DNA of 6,390 bases from Vulcanimicrobiota bacterium (lineage in GTDB: Bacteria; Eremiobacterota; Eremiobacteria; Baltobacterales; Baltobacteraceae): the NCBI GenBank assembly GCA_030042755.1, contig JASHZC010000249.1, positions 1 through 6,390 of the forward strand. The letters run 5' to 3'. The notes beneath the pieces are model-generated. The model was given only the letters and a program-made list of their open reading frames with translations, made no database searches and had not been told where the DNA came from. The position numbers and the translations under genes were made by a program. Positions 5,215-6,390 of this stretch are shown here, one piece after another (position 1 is the stretch's first letter; each line of letters starts with the position of its first letter).

Positions 5215-6390
5215 GGCTGCGGCCTCGGCGTAAGCCCCCAGGATCGCCTGGAGGCTGCGGAGCGGGTCGCACAACTCGGCCGTACGCCCAGCCGCGATCG
5301 GGGCGATCGCCGGTGCACGTTCCCATGCGCGCAGCAATGCCGCGGCGTGGCCGGCCGGCGCAGCCGGATCGACGCTCTCGGCCATGCCCGGCCAGATACC
5401 GGCGAGAGGCAAGGCCGACGAGATCACCAAACCGCATCCAAAGCTCGCGGCGCGGGCGATCCTGGCGGCACCGTGGCCCGTCCATGCGAAGTCGGCATAC
5501 ACTCGAGCGCCCGCGTACAGGGCCGCCAGCTGACCGGCACTCAGCCCGTCTTGCGGCAGCCAGATCGCGCGCGGACCCGCGGTAGCGACGGCGCTTTGGT
5601 AATAATCGCCGTGCTCGACCGTCCCGGTCACCACGCACGGCAGTCCCGCTTCCGCCGCGGCGCGGAGTACCGCCGCCTGGTTCGCTCGCGGTTCGAACGC
5701 CCCGTGGACCAGCACGTACTCGTCGAACCCACACAGCGCGCCGATCGACTCCGGCGCTGGCAGAATTGTTCCGAGGCTGGGAACGCAACGGCTCGCGCCC
5801 GTAAATCCGAGATTCTGCCGCGCGTAGAGTTCTTCGGCTTCGCTGGTAAAGACGGCGCCGCGCGCTTGCGCGAGCATCGCGCGGAGATGGCCTTCGTCGA
5901 AGACGATCGCGCCGCGCTTGGGGCTGTCGGTGATTTCGAGCTGCCGTTCGGCCAGCTTCGCTTCAAGTATCGCGCGAAAGCCGTCATCGAAGAGTACGGT
6001 TGCGAAGAGCGACATGATGCCGCTGCCCCAGGTCGCCTCGCGATCGAAATCGTCTAAAGCAGGGCTCACCACGACCGGAATATTGCTTGTTTGCGCTTCG
6101 GAAAGCACGCGCGCAAATTGCGCGACGTGACGGTATCCGAAGAGGTGAATCAGATCGTACGATTCCGCGCGGGCTGTTGTTGCAAGGACGACGCGCGCGT
6201 CAAACGCCTGGAGCCGGAGCGCTTCCGCGAGTGCTTGTGCCTGGTCGACGTCCGCTTCGGGAACGCGCAAACCGTCGTCGCGGATAACGATGCCGATCCG
6301 TCCTGACGAACCGCCGATGATCGGCGCCGCTTTCAAGCGGCTCGGGCGCAATGCGGGCTCGGGCGAGCGTACGCGAAAATTCCGGACCGG
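5212..6390 (-). CDS. Glycosyltransferase, GT-B fold, GT4-like with degenerate EX7E motif (5' end probably off window)
   Basis: A probable cytoplasmic sugar transferase built from two Rossmann-like halves. Residues are numbered from a TTG at 6351. The N-terminal half starts at 'GRIGIVIRDDG' (17-27) and includes 'YDLIHLFGY' (65-73), 'IPVVVSPALDDFD' (91-103) and 'ARGAVFTSEAEE' (163-174). The C-terminal half has 'EYVLVHGAFEPRANQAAVLR' (211-230), 'GLPCVVTGTVEHGDYYQ' (236-252) and 'LSAGQLAALYAGARVYAD' (270-287), as in GT4 enzymes. Where GT4 proteins carry the catalytic EX7E segment, this one reads 'WTGHGAARIARAASFGCG' (290-307), with both glutamates replaced (T291, A299). It may therefore be a diverged or inactive family member. 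The frame stays open to the window edge. The only early in-frame start is the TTG at 6351, which lacks a Shine-Dalgarno, so the real start is probably upstream of the window. It precedes flaG by 53 bases on the same strand. A role in flagellin glycosylation is plausible but unproven. Confidence 0.85.
   Translation of the reverse strand, partial: PVRNFRVRSPEPALRPSRLKAAPIIGGSSGRIGIVIRDDGLRVPEADVDQAQALAEALRLQAFDARVVLATTARAESYDLIHLFGYRHVAQFARVLSEAQTSNIPVVVSPALDDFDREATWGSGIMSLFATVLFDDGFRAILEAKLAERQLEITDSPKRGAIVFDEGHLRAMLAQARGAVFTSEAEELYARQNLGFTGASRCVPSLGTILPAPESIGALCGFDEYVLVHGAFEPRANQAAVLRAAAEAGLPCVVTGTVEHGDYYQSAVATAGPRAIWLPQDGLSAGQLAALYAGARVYADFAWTGHGAARIARAASFGCGLVISSALPLAGIWPGMAESVDPAAPAGHAAALLRAWERAPAIAPIAAGRTAELCDPLRSLQAILGAYAEAAA

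Noticed and set aside
5159..5788. Upstream extension of the flaG frame giving a 334-aa protein
   Set aside because: The extension crosses the intergenic gap and overlaps the glycosyltransferase gene in another frame on the same strand, with Arg/Gly-rich shadow composition. The ATG at 5158 has a strong Shine-Dalgarno and gives a normal FlaG length.
5347..6057. A 236-codon plus-strand open frame opposite the GT-B gene
   Set aside because: It is antisense to a clear glycosyltransferase, has no Shine-Dalgarno or recognisable domain, and its composition is that of a reverse-complement shadow.

Overview
The window is a GC-rich bacterial segment in which essentially every base is coding. It carries the end of a flagellar filament-cap operon on the minus strand, converging on a two-gene plus-strand unit. 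Seven genes are supported. The two outermost ones run off the window edges. No rRNA, tRNA, insertion sequence, CRISPR array or phage gene is visible, and there is no gene-free stretch longer than about 60 bases.

Plus strand, left part: (1) the C-terminal part of a protein that begins outside the window. Its visible N-terminus looks like the end of a DUF11-type beta-sandwich repeat, followed by a Pro/Glu linker and an unrecognised, probably helical C-terminal domain. (2) Overlapping or abutting it is a GT-A fold (family 2-like) glycosyltransferase with clear DDD and DED motifs. It ends only 3 bases from the end of the minus-strand operon.

Minus strand, read right to left: a GT-B (GT4-like) glycosyltransferase with a degenerate active-site signature, its 5' end off the window; then flaG, fliD (filament cap, enlarged to 660 aa), fliS (flagellin export chaperone) and a 128-aa helical protein in the position normally held by fliT. 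The order flaG-fliD-fliS-(fliT) matches the classical late flagellar block of Bacillus-like and other bacteria. Spacing is tight: a 9-base gap between flaG and fliD, a TAGTG stop/start overlap between fliD and fliS, and a 17-base overlap between fliS and the last gene. This implies one mRNA with translational coupling. A candidate sigma-28-type promoter and a good Shine-Dalgarno sequence lie in the 53-base gap before flaG, so the cap block may be switched on as a late flagellar unit.

How the genes work together: FliS escorts flagellin to the export gate, FliD caps the filament tip, FlaG tunes filament length or cap attachment, and the last small protein may be the FliD (FliT-like) chaperone. 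The glycosyltransferases on both sides of the block suggest glycosylation of flagellin or of a surface protein, but that is inference from position only. The organism is a motile, GC-rich bacterium that uses GTG and TTG starts freely. The DUF11-like protein and the divergent glycosyltransferases fit a little-studied phylum (Eremiobacterota/WPS-2 or a similar lineage) better than Proteobacteria, but the sequence alone does not prove this.
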